A stretch of DNA of 64,000 bases. Source: Zerene cesonia (lineage: Eukaryota; Arthropoda; Insecta; Lepidoptera; Pieridae). The stretch spans positions 11,098,001 through 11,162,000 of the forward strand of contig NC_052122.1 of NCBI RefSeq assembly GCF_012273895.1, read 5' to 3'. This document shows, piece after piece, positions 50,981-62,736 of this stretch. The notes under the pieces are model-generated. The model made no database searches. It was not told the origin of the DNA and saw only the letters and a list, made by a program, of their open reading frames with translations. Position numbers and translations under genes: made by a program. Position 1 is the first letter of the stretch; each line of letters starts with the position of its first letter.

Positions 50981-51240
50981 TTTAACAAAGGCCGCGTTCC
51001 ATCGATACAATATTGTAATCATTGAAATAATGTTTCGTATTGGTTGTGATGGTTCTTAATCATCTCAATAGATGGCGCGGGGTGCCCCTTAGGCACATGA
51101 AACCGAAAGAGTAGAATAAATTTGATTACTGTGGCAGGATCACGGGTGGCCGAGAGGCTAGGCGTTGCTACGGTTAGGCAAGATACGCAGGTTCGAATCC
51201 TGCCTCGTGATCAAATTTTTTCTATTCTTTCAAAATTTCT
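50832..51240 (+). mobile_element. Compound tRNA-headed fold-back element
   Basis: This 409-bp unit lies between the two 13-bp direct repeats. In order it holds the 150-bp palindrome, about 160 bp of unrelated sequence including a G+C-rich TAGATGGCGCGGGGTGCCCC patch, a degenerate left arm (GAAAGAGTAGAATAAATTTG, 51107-51126), the tRNA-like unit (51140-51211) and a 3' tail copy cut at 51240. The degenerate left arm matches GAAAGAATAGAAAAAATTTG of the palindrome at 17 of 20 positions. The tail therefore appears on both sides of the tRNA-like unit in inverted orientation. I recognise no named family. No protein is encoded, so mobility would need enzymes in trans. Confidence 0.6.
51140..51211 (+). 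ncRNA. tRNA-like sequence with intact Pol III boxes (SINE head or tRNA pseudogene)
   Basis: The 72 nt fold as a full cloverleaf. The acceptor is TCACGGG with CTCGTGA (one G-U), the D stem GCC/GGC with a 9-nt loop, the anticodon stem TTGCT/GGCAA (one G-U), and the variable loop GATAC. The T arm is GCAGG-TTCGAAT-CCTGC and the discriminator is T. The A box (TGGCCGAGAGG) and B box (GGTTCGAATCC) are near-consensus. The anticodon loop ACGGTTA would place GGT as anticodon but has C where the universal U33 belongs, and the D arm is of Leu/Ser style. A working decoding tRNA is therefore doubtful. The context, flanked by an inverted tail on both sides, points to a SINE-type head. Confidence 0.6.
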
Positions 51241-51253
51241 CAACTCCTATAGT
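51241..51253 (+). repeat. Right copy of the 13-bp direct repeat
   Basis: CAACTCCTATAGT is identical to 50819-50831. The tail copy that follows the tRNA-like unit stops exactly at its left edge (51240; the next base C is shared by tail and repeat), supporting a true insertion boundary. Confidence 0.6.
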
Positions 51254-54200
51254 CTCGAACCTTCGATCTTCAGGTCATCAGATTTTATGTCTGAATTGTC
51301 CCTTTTCGTACGTTAATAAATAATAGTTTACATTATTGCGTAATTATTTGAACGTTTGATTTGCAGTCCTCTATGTAGCTTTTGGTTTTCAAAGACTATG
51401 CCTTAGAGGACAGCACTTTCCCCAATATAATATATAGACGACCTGCTATATAACCCTTAGTTAAGACGCTTTCGCTTTTAGTCCGGTAGTGCTCAGCTAT
51501 TTTTCTATAATAAGACAGTTGTCAGAATTCCATATCTAAAGTTAATTTTGGCGCATTTTAGATTCCTTTCTTTTCGGTTTTAGAGCAAAACTCGTATCTT
51601 GTTTTCATTATTTTTGGACTTGAATGGGCAAATAGTTGTGTTATTAGCTAAGTGTTTGGTTTTTACAAGAGACATGCGTTTGGATAACTTGTTTCGGTGG
51701 ACACACTCAGGTGTATTAAGCTCTAACTTAATGCAGACATCCTAATCCGGTAGAACACCATAATAACGTGTTTCTTTAACATGTATATTTTTTCCATCTT
51801 ACTTATCATTAATATTAATATTAAGGATTCGTTCTTGTACTTTATATTCGTCATTTAATCTAATAAACAAACATGGTAAATACTTTTCTCTTGATTTAGT
51901 GTTGATCGTATGGTTTTTTTTACATTTGATAGATTTTATTATTTAAGAACTTTATTATTAATTACACAATATCAAATCAAATTTAAACTTCAAAGTCCAT
52001 CATTTGACAGACTTTTAATATCAATGTTTTTAATTCTTTTATATAGCAATGTATGTTGAATATAATGCACCCATTGAAGTCTTTTTTGTACTTTAGTCCA
52101 TTCCTTATTTCTGAGGTTCAAAATAAATAGCGAATTAAAGTTTGACTTATCATATATTTCTTCAACATTGACTAAATATTATTTAAAGATTGTACATTGT
52201 CGAAATGGCATACACAACCATGTGTCTTAATGAAATTATATATACGATAAATGTATATAACAGAAGTTTTATTAATTATAAGTAGATTTTGCTTTATTAA
52301 CCATGAAACAAGGGTTACCCATATAATAATGTTATATTCGATCGGGAATATATCATGATTAATAATAATAAATTGTAAACTTATATGATTAGAATAACTC
52401 TATGCACTACTATCGTAAATTCTTTTTAGGAGATTCTCGCGATTAATTGTGTCTACCATTCAGTAATCTTCATTGACTTATTCAATTAACTTTTACATGA
52501 TCCTTGATTTTGTATGACTATCTTTAATTTGACATTTTGCTCATGTGAAAAAAAAGTTTTCATTTAATTTTATTTATTTCATTTAGTGATTTGTACAGAT
52601 TCTGGTTCATTTTACATTATTTATGACACATCTGAGTGGTAAATTTTCGGTATCTTGTTAAAATTTTGGCGACACAAGACATCCAAGAATTTTGGGTAAA
52701 TAATTGAAATTTCATGATTTGACGAGTTTTAGCTTCTAAACTCTACGGGATTTAACAACTTCCAATCTAAAATATCGTATCTTATAACAGGAAATCGATG
52801 AAGTTAGTAAACGGGTCGAGTTAAATTGATTTTTCGCATAAAATAAAAATGTACAGTTACTGGATTGTTCTATTGGTAACTTATTTAAAAAGATTTTTCT
52901 TTACCAATATACACAATTAAACGCGAGCAGACCGAGGAGTGCACTAGTTATAAAGAAGCATCGCAGCTTTAGTCGAACCATTAACCTTTTATTTGCCTGA
53001 TTATTAAAGTAAATGCTTTATATATCTTAGTTGATAAAAGAGTTTTATTAGTAGTAAGTTTTGTATTAAAGAAAAAATCAAATATGCACAATATGAATAC
53101 CTATAACGTATTATTAATAAACAATATTTAACCAACTTAGCATAAGATTAATGTAGGATTGCACATCTGTCATCTGTCGTTTAGTTTAGTTAGGTTTGGT
53201 TGCGTAGTACCGTCTTGCGTTTGTTTTTTTTTATAAAATAATTAATTTTTTATGGCATGGAATGTTGTGAGAGTGAGGAAGACGAGTTAAAATAACGACA
53301 TCTATCGGATAACACATTTAGTATGTTCAAAGTAAAATTGTATATCGATTTTTCTTTTAACATTTAACATTGTATGTGGGAGGAGTCAATTTTTCATATG
53401 GTAATAATATAGCCAGTGGTTGAGGCGTATTTCGTAATGACATTTGTCTTAAAAGATGCATTAAGTCAAATCAAGCGTAAGCGTGGCGAAGATAGATAAA
53501 CTCTGGACAATACATGGCAGACTATTTTTCAATGGAAATCGATTTATGGTGAATCTTGTATGATGCGAGATATTAATCTTACTTATAACATTATATAACT
53601 AATTTCATGAAATAAGCATATTGAGAATTGAATACGGAAGTGATGTATCACGGTACGGTCAGCAAATAATGATTTTGTTTTGATTAATTTTGCTTATATT
53701 ACATTTTTATTGTCACATCTGTGCTTTCTTACTTCTAAATTATCCTTTCATTCTTAATTTTGTGTCTTACTATGTAAATACATATGAATAGATTAGGTAT
53801 TATTTGTACATACATTGATTTTGATCACCATGAAAAGTCTGCCATAAAATATACGTAGAATAAGCATATGTTGTAATTCTATAGTTATCATGTCAAACAT
53901 ATCTTAATGACATATATGTAACGCAACATGTATGAGTATATCAATTGATATTTGACAAAGATTGTCGATTTCAATTTTGTATTATTAATTATAAGCATTC
54001 GTAATATGAACTTGTGCATATTTTAGTGGTTTATTTGTCTTGTAAACTGCAATATAAACTAGATATTCATTGTAAGGTAGTATCTAGTTAAAGCCAGCAG
54101 TAACCGAACGTGTCAGTGTTTGTGTTTGAAGTAAGCTCAGAGCACTAACTTATTACTCCCTTCGAATTAACTGCACTATGATCGTGTAAGTTTTAAATCT

Positions 54201-54768
54201 GTAGTTTGGAAATAAAACGGCACGCTTGGTTTTCATACCAATTTGAACACCTGCTGTTTCTAGTCGAATATCTATAAAAGTGTGTACTTGCGCATATTAC
54301 ATAAAATATATAAACAGTATTTACTCTTAGCCTTTAAAACAATGTATGATTAGTGGACGCTTACTAAAGCGGAATTATGATAAGTTATATAGTAATTCTA
54401 GATGTAAGTTATTCAGAAACTATCCGAATTAAGCGGAAGTTTATTTATTTCTTTGCGTTCCAATTTATCATGCACCTAAACAAAGTACACAAAAAGAATA
54501 TATTATATATGTGTGTGTAAAGAAATATTATATATAAGTAAGTGTTCTTTGATTTTTCCACGCTAATATCCCTCAATAGCAAGGCATTTTATAACTTATT
54601 TATCGATTTAAACCTTTATGAAATGTATTTCAATGTGTTTGTATGAACTATTTTACTATTCTTTTGCATAATTGTAAGAGATCTGTCCATGTTTTTGATG
54701 TGTAGTTTTTCGGAGCGGGATTTCCGGATATTTATAGGGTCGAGAGATTTGTGAGAGTAAGAGTGTTA
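51254..54768. other. Non-coding A+T-rich DNA
   Basis: No gene, RNA or recognisable mobile element is supported. No open frame of more than about 60 codons is present. Confidence 0.55.
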
Positions 54769-54842
54769 GTGCGTCTACATAGAGCCAACTCTTGCGATTG
54801 CCTTCACTTTTGTCGGCCCTAGTTGGCTCAGCGTGGACGTAC
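54769..54842. repeat. 22-nt arm inverted repeat, possible miniature element
   Basis: The arms (54769-54790 and 54821-54842) pair at 17 of 22 positions, with the inner nine (GAGCCAACT/AGTTGGCTC) perfect, around a 30-nt loop. The outer ends GTGCGTCTAC and GTGGACGTAC resemble short terminal inverted repeats of a miniature DNA transposon. No clear target-site duplication was seen. Confidence 0.5.
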
Positions 54843-57570
54843 CTTAAGACAGGATTTAGTAGCTCCGTAGCACGTAAGAACCTATAATATTATAAGTGTC
54901 GTGTATTCTATGTCTAACTTTGGTAACGATATTGGAGTGTTCATATTGACTGGCGGAAGTGGAGACGATAAATTGTAGATTACGGTATCCTAAGGTTCGA
55001 CTGAGCATAGAACGGTATAAGGAATGATTTGATAGAAATTTCGGACTAAGAAAACTATGTGTTTATTCATAAGTAAGCTCTGGCTCGGTTGTTCGATCTG
55101 CGACCCTCTCAGCACCCACATCTTTTATAGCATATTTTTATGTACAAAAATATTTATTTCAAATTAAATTTGAATTAAAATGTAGGCCACGCCATTTTAT
55201 TTACGTAGTGATTTTTATCGGCTGTAAAATAAGTTTTGAACTTCTTTATTTTCATAGCCCTATAAAAGATCAACAACCAAGCGTAATGGTGGATTGAGGA
55301 AATTTATAAACGGATTGTAATTTAGCGCAGCTTGCCTGTTTTGGCGAATTGATATCAAGCGTCACGTGTAATATATGCTAATGGAGAATGCTAACGAAAG
55401 ATTAATATTTATATGGAGCATAATGCCAACAAACATTTTGTCTTTGTAAAGTACACATTATCAAAGTTACTTAAACAAATTGTAAAGGGTTTTGTGACAA
55501 AATTTAGTACTGTATAATGATATTAGAAACATATGCAGTAACAATCCCGTATATTTGGCAAGAAAATTGTGATTCCAAAACAAATAATTAACACAATTTA
55601 CACCATTATTGTATTAGGGTCATTAACATTTTTGGCAACTTTTTATTTACATCAAGGGTTAATCACACACTACTAACCAAAACATCAAAGCCTACACAAG
55701 AATCAAACATACACTACAAAAAATTACTATTCCTACATCATTGGCCAAAAAAGTCTTGCGCTGTCATTCTATATTCGCATAACCAACTATTGCTACCAAA
55801 CCACCATTACATAGTTTATAATCTGCATGTTTAATGGAAAATAAATGTTACTATGTGTCGTGATACAATCGGCTAAGCCTTTATTAAGAGTGTAACTCCT
55901 TTAAGACACGAGTCAGTTTTGTATCCGCTAAAGAACTCGAAAGATTCTTGTCTCCGAAGTGATACAAAACGCTCATTCCCAAATATTATTTTGATGAAAA
56001 TTTAATGTACACCCGTTTTTACCATGGGCATGAGTTAAGCGGCTATTCATTCAAAATCAAACCTGTTTCTAAATTATTCGTGTATAACAGTTACACCGTA
56101 ATAAGCATATGCAAAACTATAAGTCCTGTTGAGCATAGCAGACTACCGGCGGGACATTCTGCATACCGCATTCATAGTCGTACATATATATAATATTTGT
56201 ATTAATAATACGATGCAAATAGACGCACCAAATAAGCCTTCCATTTGAAAGTTGTAAGAAGGTGGGGTGGGTTAAAGGTGTGCATAAGCGATACGAACTT
56301 AAACGGTATATAAAATAAAGCGCATAACTCATGACCATGGTAGAGTTTAACATGGAAATTTCAGATGCAAAAGTTACGATTGTCCACAAGGAAATTGTAA
56401 TAATTATATCGGATTTCCATTATCCACTTGTGCTCTATTGATTTGAACTATTTGTATTGTGTTTGGATTGAATCCATTGAATAAATAAAGGCTTTTTAGC
56501 TAAACTGTTTTTTATTTTATTTACCTCCTATTACCTCCAGAATAGTAAAACAGATTTAAATTTATTTATGAATCAACAAATCAGTGAAATCTTTATAAAA
56601 TTTTGTTTTGTTAAGTTAAAACTCGTTATTGGTCAATCTAAATACAAGTCTAGTCTAGTAACCACAAAAAAGTAGAAAAAAATATACACTGCATTTTATT
56701 ATCGTATCTACGATAAACAGAGACCATATGCAAAATAGATTTATAAGCTTTAAATCACCTGACAATAGGCTCAATTTATTATTTACTATTATGATCAGAG
56801 TAAAGCAGTTTTAAAGCAAGCTATAGAAAGCTTTCCCGTTTTGTAAATTTTGTAATAATTAAAAATATTCAATAGCAAGACTCCTATATAAAATAAGATA
56901 GAAGTAATCATAGAAAACGAAACGGTTGAACTTTACATTTTACATTAATTAATTTTTTTGACACTATATATAACTTTTAGGTTATACCTACGTTGTAAAT
57001 TGATTCATTTCGAAGCTTGTATCTACTCCCACTGCAGGGAACGGCTCGTAATTGTTTAAGAGTCTTAGCCTATACAACTTAAGAGGGTATAGGGTATAAT
57101 ACTTTGTAAGGACTTAGGCCTAAGTCTCTCTGAGGCCTTAAGTTCAAGGCATTTACGTACAGACGAGTGTAAATTAAATGTTATTCACAGTTTTGCTTGT
57201 AAAGAAATACGCAGATTTACGTGTGCGATATATGAAAGAAATTCTAAACTACGTAAAATTTTTCATATTTAAATTATGGATGAAAATAGTTAAAATTTCA
57301 ATAATAAATACGTATCAACACAACACGTACGTACAAGATGTATCGCGTAAATAAAGTTGCAGTGCTCGAGAGTCGGGAAACTAAAATTATTGATTAAGCT
57401 ATGCAAACATCTGACATCATTTTCCACGCAACCACGCACTTAGTGAGGCAAACATAAATTGAGGTGTTGGACATTAAACGACAGTATTCAAGTTGGCATG
57501 ACAGTAAAAACTGCACTAAATCTGACTCTATTTCACTCACTCACTCACCCACTCAATCCCTACAAATATA
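54843..57570. other. Non-coding A+T-rich DNA
   Basis: No gene is supported. Frames at 56005-56193 (plus) and 56117-56389 (minus) overlap on opposite strands and look random. A 16-bp palindrome GACTTAGGCCTAAGTC is at 57111-57126. Confidence 0.5.
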
Positions 57571-57850
57571 CTCCCACGCGAGCACGCTTCGGCACGAATT
57601 GGGCCAGCTCGCACCGGGGAAGTACCACACCCCCACAGAAAACCGGCGTGAAATAATTGCTCGCTATTGTGTTTCGTACGGTGAGTGAGGAATCTTTTCC
57701 TTTAATCCTCTCAACAATCCTTTCCTAATCCTTCTCCAATTAAAGTCGGCAATCCAGTTGTAGAGCCTCTCCAAATGTTCATGGGCGGTGGTAGCGCTTA
57801 CCATCAGGCGATCCACCAGCTCCATTGCGACTATAACATAAAAAAAACTT
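57571..57850 (+). repeat. Dispersed repeat, full-length-looking copy (GCTCGCACCGGG family)
   Basis: It has CGAGCACGCTTCGGCACGAA, TTGGGCCAGCTCGCACCGGG, GAAGTACCACACCCCCACAG, CGTACGGTGAGTGAGG, GTCGGCAATCCAGTTGTAGA, CTCTCCAAATGTTCATGGGC, CATCAGGCGATCCACCAGCT and ACATAAAAAAAA. It is the cleanest copy in the window. Open frames over it on both strands are by-products of its base composition. Confidence 0.8.
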
Positions 57851-57890
57851 ATGTACATTCTTTCATTCATTATTCGAACCCACGTCATTT

Positions 57891-57948
57891 TGCCAAACCG
57901 CGCCAAAATGTAAAATGGCGTCATTTTACATTTTGGTGCGGTTTGGGT
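57891..57948. repeat. 27-nt arm inverted repeat with 4-nt loop
   Basis: The left arm 57891-57917 and right arm 57922-57948 pair at 24 of 27 positions around GCGT. The innermost 15 pairs (CCAAAATGTAAAATG) are perfect. It directly precedes, and slightly overlaps, a decayed tRNA T-arm (GGGTTCTAAATCC) that belongs to the tail copy at 57940-58036. Confidence 0.7.
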
Positions 57949-58036
57949 TCTAAATCCGTGTCGTGATCATTTTTTTTTTTATTCTTTAATAAATTCTCAT
58001 TTATAGCATTTCAATGTCATAAAATTAAAAATTAAA
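57940..58036 (+). mobile_element. Decayed copy of the tRNA-headed element (T arm plus tail)
   Basis: It reads GGGTTCTAAATCCGTGTCGTGATC, matching the T arm and 3' acceptor strand of the unit at 51140-51211. The tail then follows the palindrome arm with small changes: TTTTTTTATTCTTT, AAATTCTCATTTATAGCA, TTTCAATGTCATAAAATTA, AAAATTAAA. It shows that the tail is a dispersed element normally placed 3' of a tRNA-like head. The head upstream of the T arm is replaced by the hairpin at 57891-57948. Confidence 0.65.
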
Positions 58037-58238
58037 GATACTTTCAGGACATAGAATAAAAATGAAATCATTTCCGAAGTAGGAAGGAGACGATCAAACA
58101 ACAAGCTTTGTAATTCGTCCATTTTTAACTCGCTTTTATTATGCGTATGCGTGACGGACAGATTTAATTCAAACTTTGTACTCTAAATTACTCTTGCTAA
58201 GGATCGATGACGGCACAATAATTTCATAAGTATATTTT

Positions 58239-58440
58239 ACTAGCCGCACCCCACGGTTTAACCCGCGTAAGTCCGTATCCCCTAGGGATATCGGGATAAA
58301 AAGTTGCCTATATGTTATTCCAGTTGTCCAGCTGTCTACGTACCAAATTTCATTGCAATCGGTTCAGTAGTATTTGTGTGAAAGAGCAACAAACGCTCCC
58401 ACATCCTTACAAACTTTCGCTTTTATAATGTTAGTAGGAT
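58239..58440 (-). repeat. Dispersed repeat, TCCTTACAAAC/TTAGTAGGAT family
   Basis: Plus-strand blocks are ACTAGCCGCACCCCACGG, GGGATATCGGGATAAAAAG, TTCCAGTTGTCCAGCTGTCT, ATTTCATTGCAATCGGTTCA, GTGAAAGAGCAACAAACG, CACATCCTTACAAACTTTCG and TTAGTAGGAT. It is the longest of three copies (others at 14040-14228 and, reversed, 63142-63272). Confidence 0.8.
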
Positions 58441-61082
58441 TGACTTGATTAGGATCGCCGGGGCTAAATGATTTCCATACGTATACTCAGTACAAGAATA
58501 AATGTTGTATTGATTTTTTATCAAGGCCTATTTTTGACAGTATAAAAATGAACAATTCAAAACCGCTATTTTGAAATCCAACTTTATACGCCAATTCCCG
58601 CACGTTTATATTTTTACGAGACAGACGCGACTTGGGGTGATGTTTTGTCGAAACAACACACTCTCAACATTGTACCACAGATAATTTAATACTACACATT
58701 GTACTCTATCCTGTAAACATTGTTGATCTAAGTTTGTTACCATTTTTACGACGTGAGCGAGCAATTAGATACCTACTGCTTGTAAATAAAGTACTTTTAA
58801 ACAGATTTTAAATTACAAAGTTATGGAACAATCCGGATAAATTCAAAAAAAATATCTACCTCTTCCTTAAAAGGCCGGCAACACCTTCACAGGGACTCTT
58901 GTGAGGGCTCATGGGCAGTGGTGATCGCTCGATAATGGGCGCACCACTTGTTCGTTTGTCCGCTTTTTTTTATAAAAAAATAATTATTGGAAGTTAGATT
59001 AAGGTTCTTTGTTAAATATGTAAGTGGGTATATATATGAATTATACGATTGAAACGATATTGGCCTAAATTTGTAAACATAAAACACTTTTTAAGTCATC
59101 AGTCGATGTCATAAGAACTATAAAATTGAGAAGTGAGAATTACACAATATAAATGCACTTCAGGAGGACCATATTAAAATGCAGTATGTAATTACTTTTA
59201 AATGTCACAAAAAAGCAAGAGTTTTGATATAAAAATTGGTTTATATGAACAAAACCTTTACACATCACATACGAGCAAGTATAACTGTAGATGCCCTATT
59301 CAAATCACATAAATATAACAAAATATTAGTTTTGTATTAATCATATCAAATCATCAAATAAATAACTTTACAATGAATTGCGCTGAGATTATTTCAGCTT
59401 AAATCGAGTTACTACAAATATTTTTTACTTTAGTGTACATCGCATTAAGACTGAAGTGAAGGTATGACATGCCTTAATAGAATCTTCTTAAACTTATATA
59501 TATCTTACATTTCTGAACTTTTGATCAATTACATAAGAAAAAACACCTGGATATTCTAACACACACATACAACTAACCACATCCAGCATGCAAATGGGTA
59601 TTTTTACTTGATCCCTCGAGCAGCATGTAAATTCGATACTTGATCCCGACTCGCAAAAGTGCAGTAAAAAGATTTTGTCCCCAATTTGAGCACTTTTAAC
59701 GCCTTGCTACACTCCTGTGAAAGCGAACTCTAACGGAAAGCTCCATCGGAGAACCCACTGTGATTCCGAATATCATTAGATTTTCGTCACACTGCCACCG
59801 TCTGGCATGTTATTTTCTGACCCTGTCATTGGTGCTTTAGCTCGTTATCAATTCATCCATTGCCTTATCTGTTAGGACCTGACAGTTTGCACTACTGCAT
59901 TTTGATTAAAGTATATGATGATTTATGTGTTTCTTTGAATTCACATCTAGTTTGCATTTACCTCAGTGTCATAGCGTGCCTAAAGGGAGCCCTGAATAAA
60001 AATATGAATATGAAATATTGTTCATCAAAATTGTTGATAATTTTTCAGGTAGTCAATTATATAATAAGAGAAACTAGTTGGATTATAAATCTAATGAATT
60101 ATTATATTATATTATACGTTTTATGGAATGGAAATATACAAATCCGATCGCAACTTGAGATATAAGACAAATACCTTAATACATAATTACTACAATTTCT
60201 TTAAAAATACCAATGCGTTTAAAATTGTTGCGTATAGAGTCACGTCACGTTTGCATATATACCTTTAGTTTATACATATTAAAGACCTGATATTCGAGAT
60301 CAGACCAAGAAATACCTCATTCTTTATCAATTCAATTACTGGGATTATTTAATTAGATTATAAGACTAAATATGCTGTTAAATTTCTAGCATAGTTACAA
60401 GATTGGCTTCCATAGAACCGTTTGAATACCTTATAAGGTATGAGTGAATTCTAAAAGCTGACACTATCCGTAAAATTGCTGTGTCCGTTACAAACTGTAA
60501 CTGCAACTAGACAGCTATCAAACCGAACGATTTTTCGTTCAGAAGCGACTCAATTTTTCGAGAATTTATTTCACTTTACTTCAACCTACTGAATTGAAAT
60601 TGAACACTGATTTCGCGATGTTCGAAGCTGCGGTGTTATGTTTTACTTCGATCCTTGAATGGTAGCTAAGGTGTCTTCGGATATTTTGTGATTTCGAGTT
60701 TTAGACGTTTATTTATCATCGAAAGGCTTATATCAAAAGTTATGCCGCTATTTTAGTATGTATATATTTATCAAATCGAAAATATCAGAAAGACCTTTAA
60801 TGTCAATTTAATTATCGTTGTTGCCAGACAAAATTATTAAGTCGTTAAAATAACACTTCAGTTCAAAGGTGTTTGATATTTTCTTGACAATTCAAGATAT
60901 TCCATTTCGATATTGTTCTCGAAGACTAGTGTACTTTGTAGCTATTAACTCTGTCACAATTAAATTTAAATGTAAAACGTGCAAATGGCTTGACTTGGTT
61001 TATTAGACTTGGTGACTCTTTTAAATTAAATTGCGTGAAGGAAAATTTCATTTCAATCACGGCTACTGAAAAGCACATACAT
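58441..61082. other. Non-coding DNA with one repeat tail
   Basis: The interval 58853-58975 is a CCTTAAAAGGCCGGCAACAC repeat tail like 34258-34392. No gene is supported elsewhere; the 101-codon frame at 59860-60165 has no family features or splice context. Confidence 0.5.
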
Positions 61083-61285
61083 ACATAGTATAAAACGATG
61101 TCGCTTTCTCTGTCTGCCTCTATAGGGACATACCTCTATAGCTCATATCTTTAAAACTACGCAGCGGGATTTTGTCGGAGTTTTCTTATTAGATAGAGGG
61201 ATTAAAAATGAAGGTTTATATGTACAATAACATCTATTAAACTCCTTCGAATCGCAGTCGAATCCGCGGGCAAAAGTTTGAAATA
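61083..61285 (-). repeat. Dispersed repeat, TTTTGCCCGCGG family, minus orientation
   Basis: The plus strand shows TAAAACGATGTCGCTTTCTC, TGTCTGCCTCTATAGGGACA, ATCTTTAAAACTACGCAGCG, GAAGGTTTATATGTACAATA and GCGGGCAAAAG. This is the reverse complement order of 2213-2430. It is probably close to full length. Confidence 0.75.
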
Positions 61286-62165
61286 AATCTTAAAAGCGTT
61301 AACAAAAATCCAAAGATTTTATTAGTCCATAAAGGAGCATTCAATCTCAAATTCTTATTTTCTAGGACTACACTAATTCACAGCCTCACCTTCGTACGTG
61401 TCACCCTGTCATGGCATATTAGATGACTACCACAAAAATTTCTATTTCCGTGTTTCATACAACGGTTATATGTCATTCCATGTTTGGATTGCGCAGCTAA
61501 GGGACGCTGGCAAGCGGTTTGTATCCAATACGAATGTCCTTACTCGAATAAACTTCTTGGGTTAATTGGTGGGTCCAAATCAGAGTAATGGATTGGTTGT
61601 TTACTCATTAATTGCTCAATTTCGCACGTCGCCCGCCATTTTGAACTTAAACGACACGTTGAATTTGTAGCGTTAAACAAATCATGGCTACTTTTGCCCT
61701 TAATTAATTGGTTAGGATTTCGTAACCTGGGATAATAAATGGCTTCGTGTTGTTGGGTGATTAGTAGGCACGTAACAAAGTAATTCTGTGAATTGTAATT
61801 AGATGAAACAATGGCTGTCTCAATTGTATTGGTAGATCATTTAATAGTCTGAAATTATTTAACTGGTGAAATGAACTAAGTCAGCAGTGTCGTATTACGC
61901 TCGCCTTGCTTATTTTTCCATATTATTTGTTCTCACAAATATGATGAGAACAATAATACTGTTATGATACGGCTGTGCGTGTTGGATCTGTGTCCCCACG
62001 TAAGCCTTCTAAAGGACCGGGTATTATCCTTCTGGTGGTACCCGAGTATTATGTGGAGGACATTATAATACATTCATTCGAATGTAATACCTTTGATCGA
62101 GAAATGCTTGTAACTGGGTTTATAGTTTGTATTCTCTGCAGCGGCTTCAGTGATTTTCGTAATAA
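61286..62165. other. Non-coding DNA
   Basis: No gene or repeat is supported. The 67-codon frame at 61975-62178 lacks splice context and family resemblance. Confidence 0.5.
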
Positions 62166-62340
62166 TACTAATATTTAAAAGCTGAAGAGTTCGTTTGTTT
62201 GACCGCACTAATCTCAGGAACTACTGGTCCGATTTGAAAAATTCATTCGGTGTTAGATAGACCATTAATTGATTAAGGCTATAGGTTATATAATATGTAC
62301 CATGGCCGAAGCCGGAGCGGACCGCAAGTTGAAATTATAA
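62166..62340 (+). repeat. Dispersed repeat (CTCAGGAACTACTGGTCCGA family)
   Basis: It contains GCTGAAGAGTTCGTTTGTTT, CGCACTAATCTCAGGAACTA, CTGGTCCGATTTGAAAAATT, GGTGTTAGATAGACCATTAA and AAGGCTATAGGTTATATAA. I know this wording from lepidopteran non-autonomous elements, often assigned to Helitrons, though the assignment is not checked here. It lies about 490 bp upstream of the NDUFS8-like exon. Confidence 0.7.
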
Positions 62341-62736
62341 ATGCAGGAGTGTATTGCGTTTTTCAATACTTTTTATTTAAGTTTTAAATAGAATACCATG
62401 TGATGAATATCATAATACCATAGGTATCAAGTAATTTTTAAACAAATATTATAACCACATAATTTTAATTTCTACGAGAGTAAATAAACAACTTTTGTCT
62501 TACACCCATCCAGACAAGTACAATTCAAAAAGGATAATAGCCGACTAGACTAGCCGACCGACGTAGCTGACTACGAAGAAGTACTTTAAACCCACATAAT
62601 TAAGATGCTCCGATAATATAACCAAAAAATTACAGCTAACTACGTCGCGTCTATAAATCAAAATCTCATCGCTTAACCTCGACACTTACTTAATCGATCG
62701 ATTCCGAACGCGTCAAACCTCTTTACGTGAAAAATA

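Noticed and set aside
51122..51316. Plus-strand 64-codon frame over the tRNA-like unit
   Set aside because: It translates tRNA-like sequence (A and B boxes) and is not protein coding.
57459..57966. Cluster of four overlapping frames on both strands
   Set aside because: They coincide with a dispersed repeat copy (57571-57850) and the adjacent hairpin, whose higher G+C removes stop codons.
60915..60935. CGAAGACTAGTG resembling part of miR-7
   Set aside because: Only the GAAGACTAGTG core agrees; the rest of the mature sequence and a hairpin precursor are missing.
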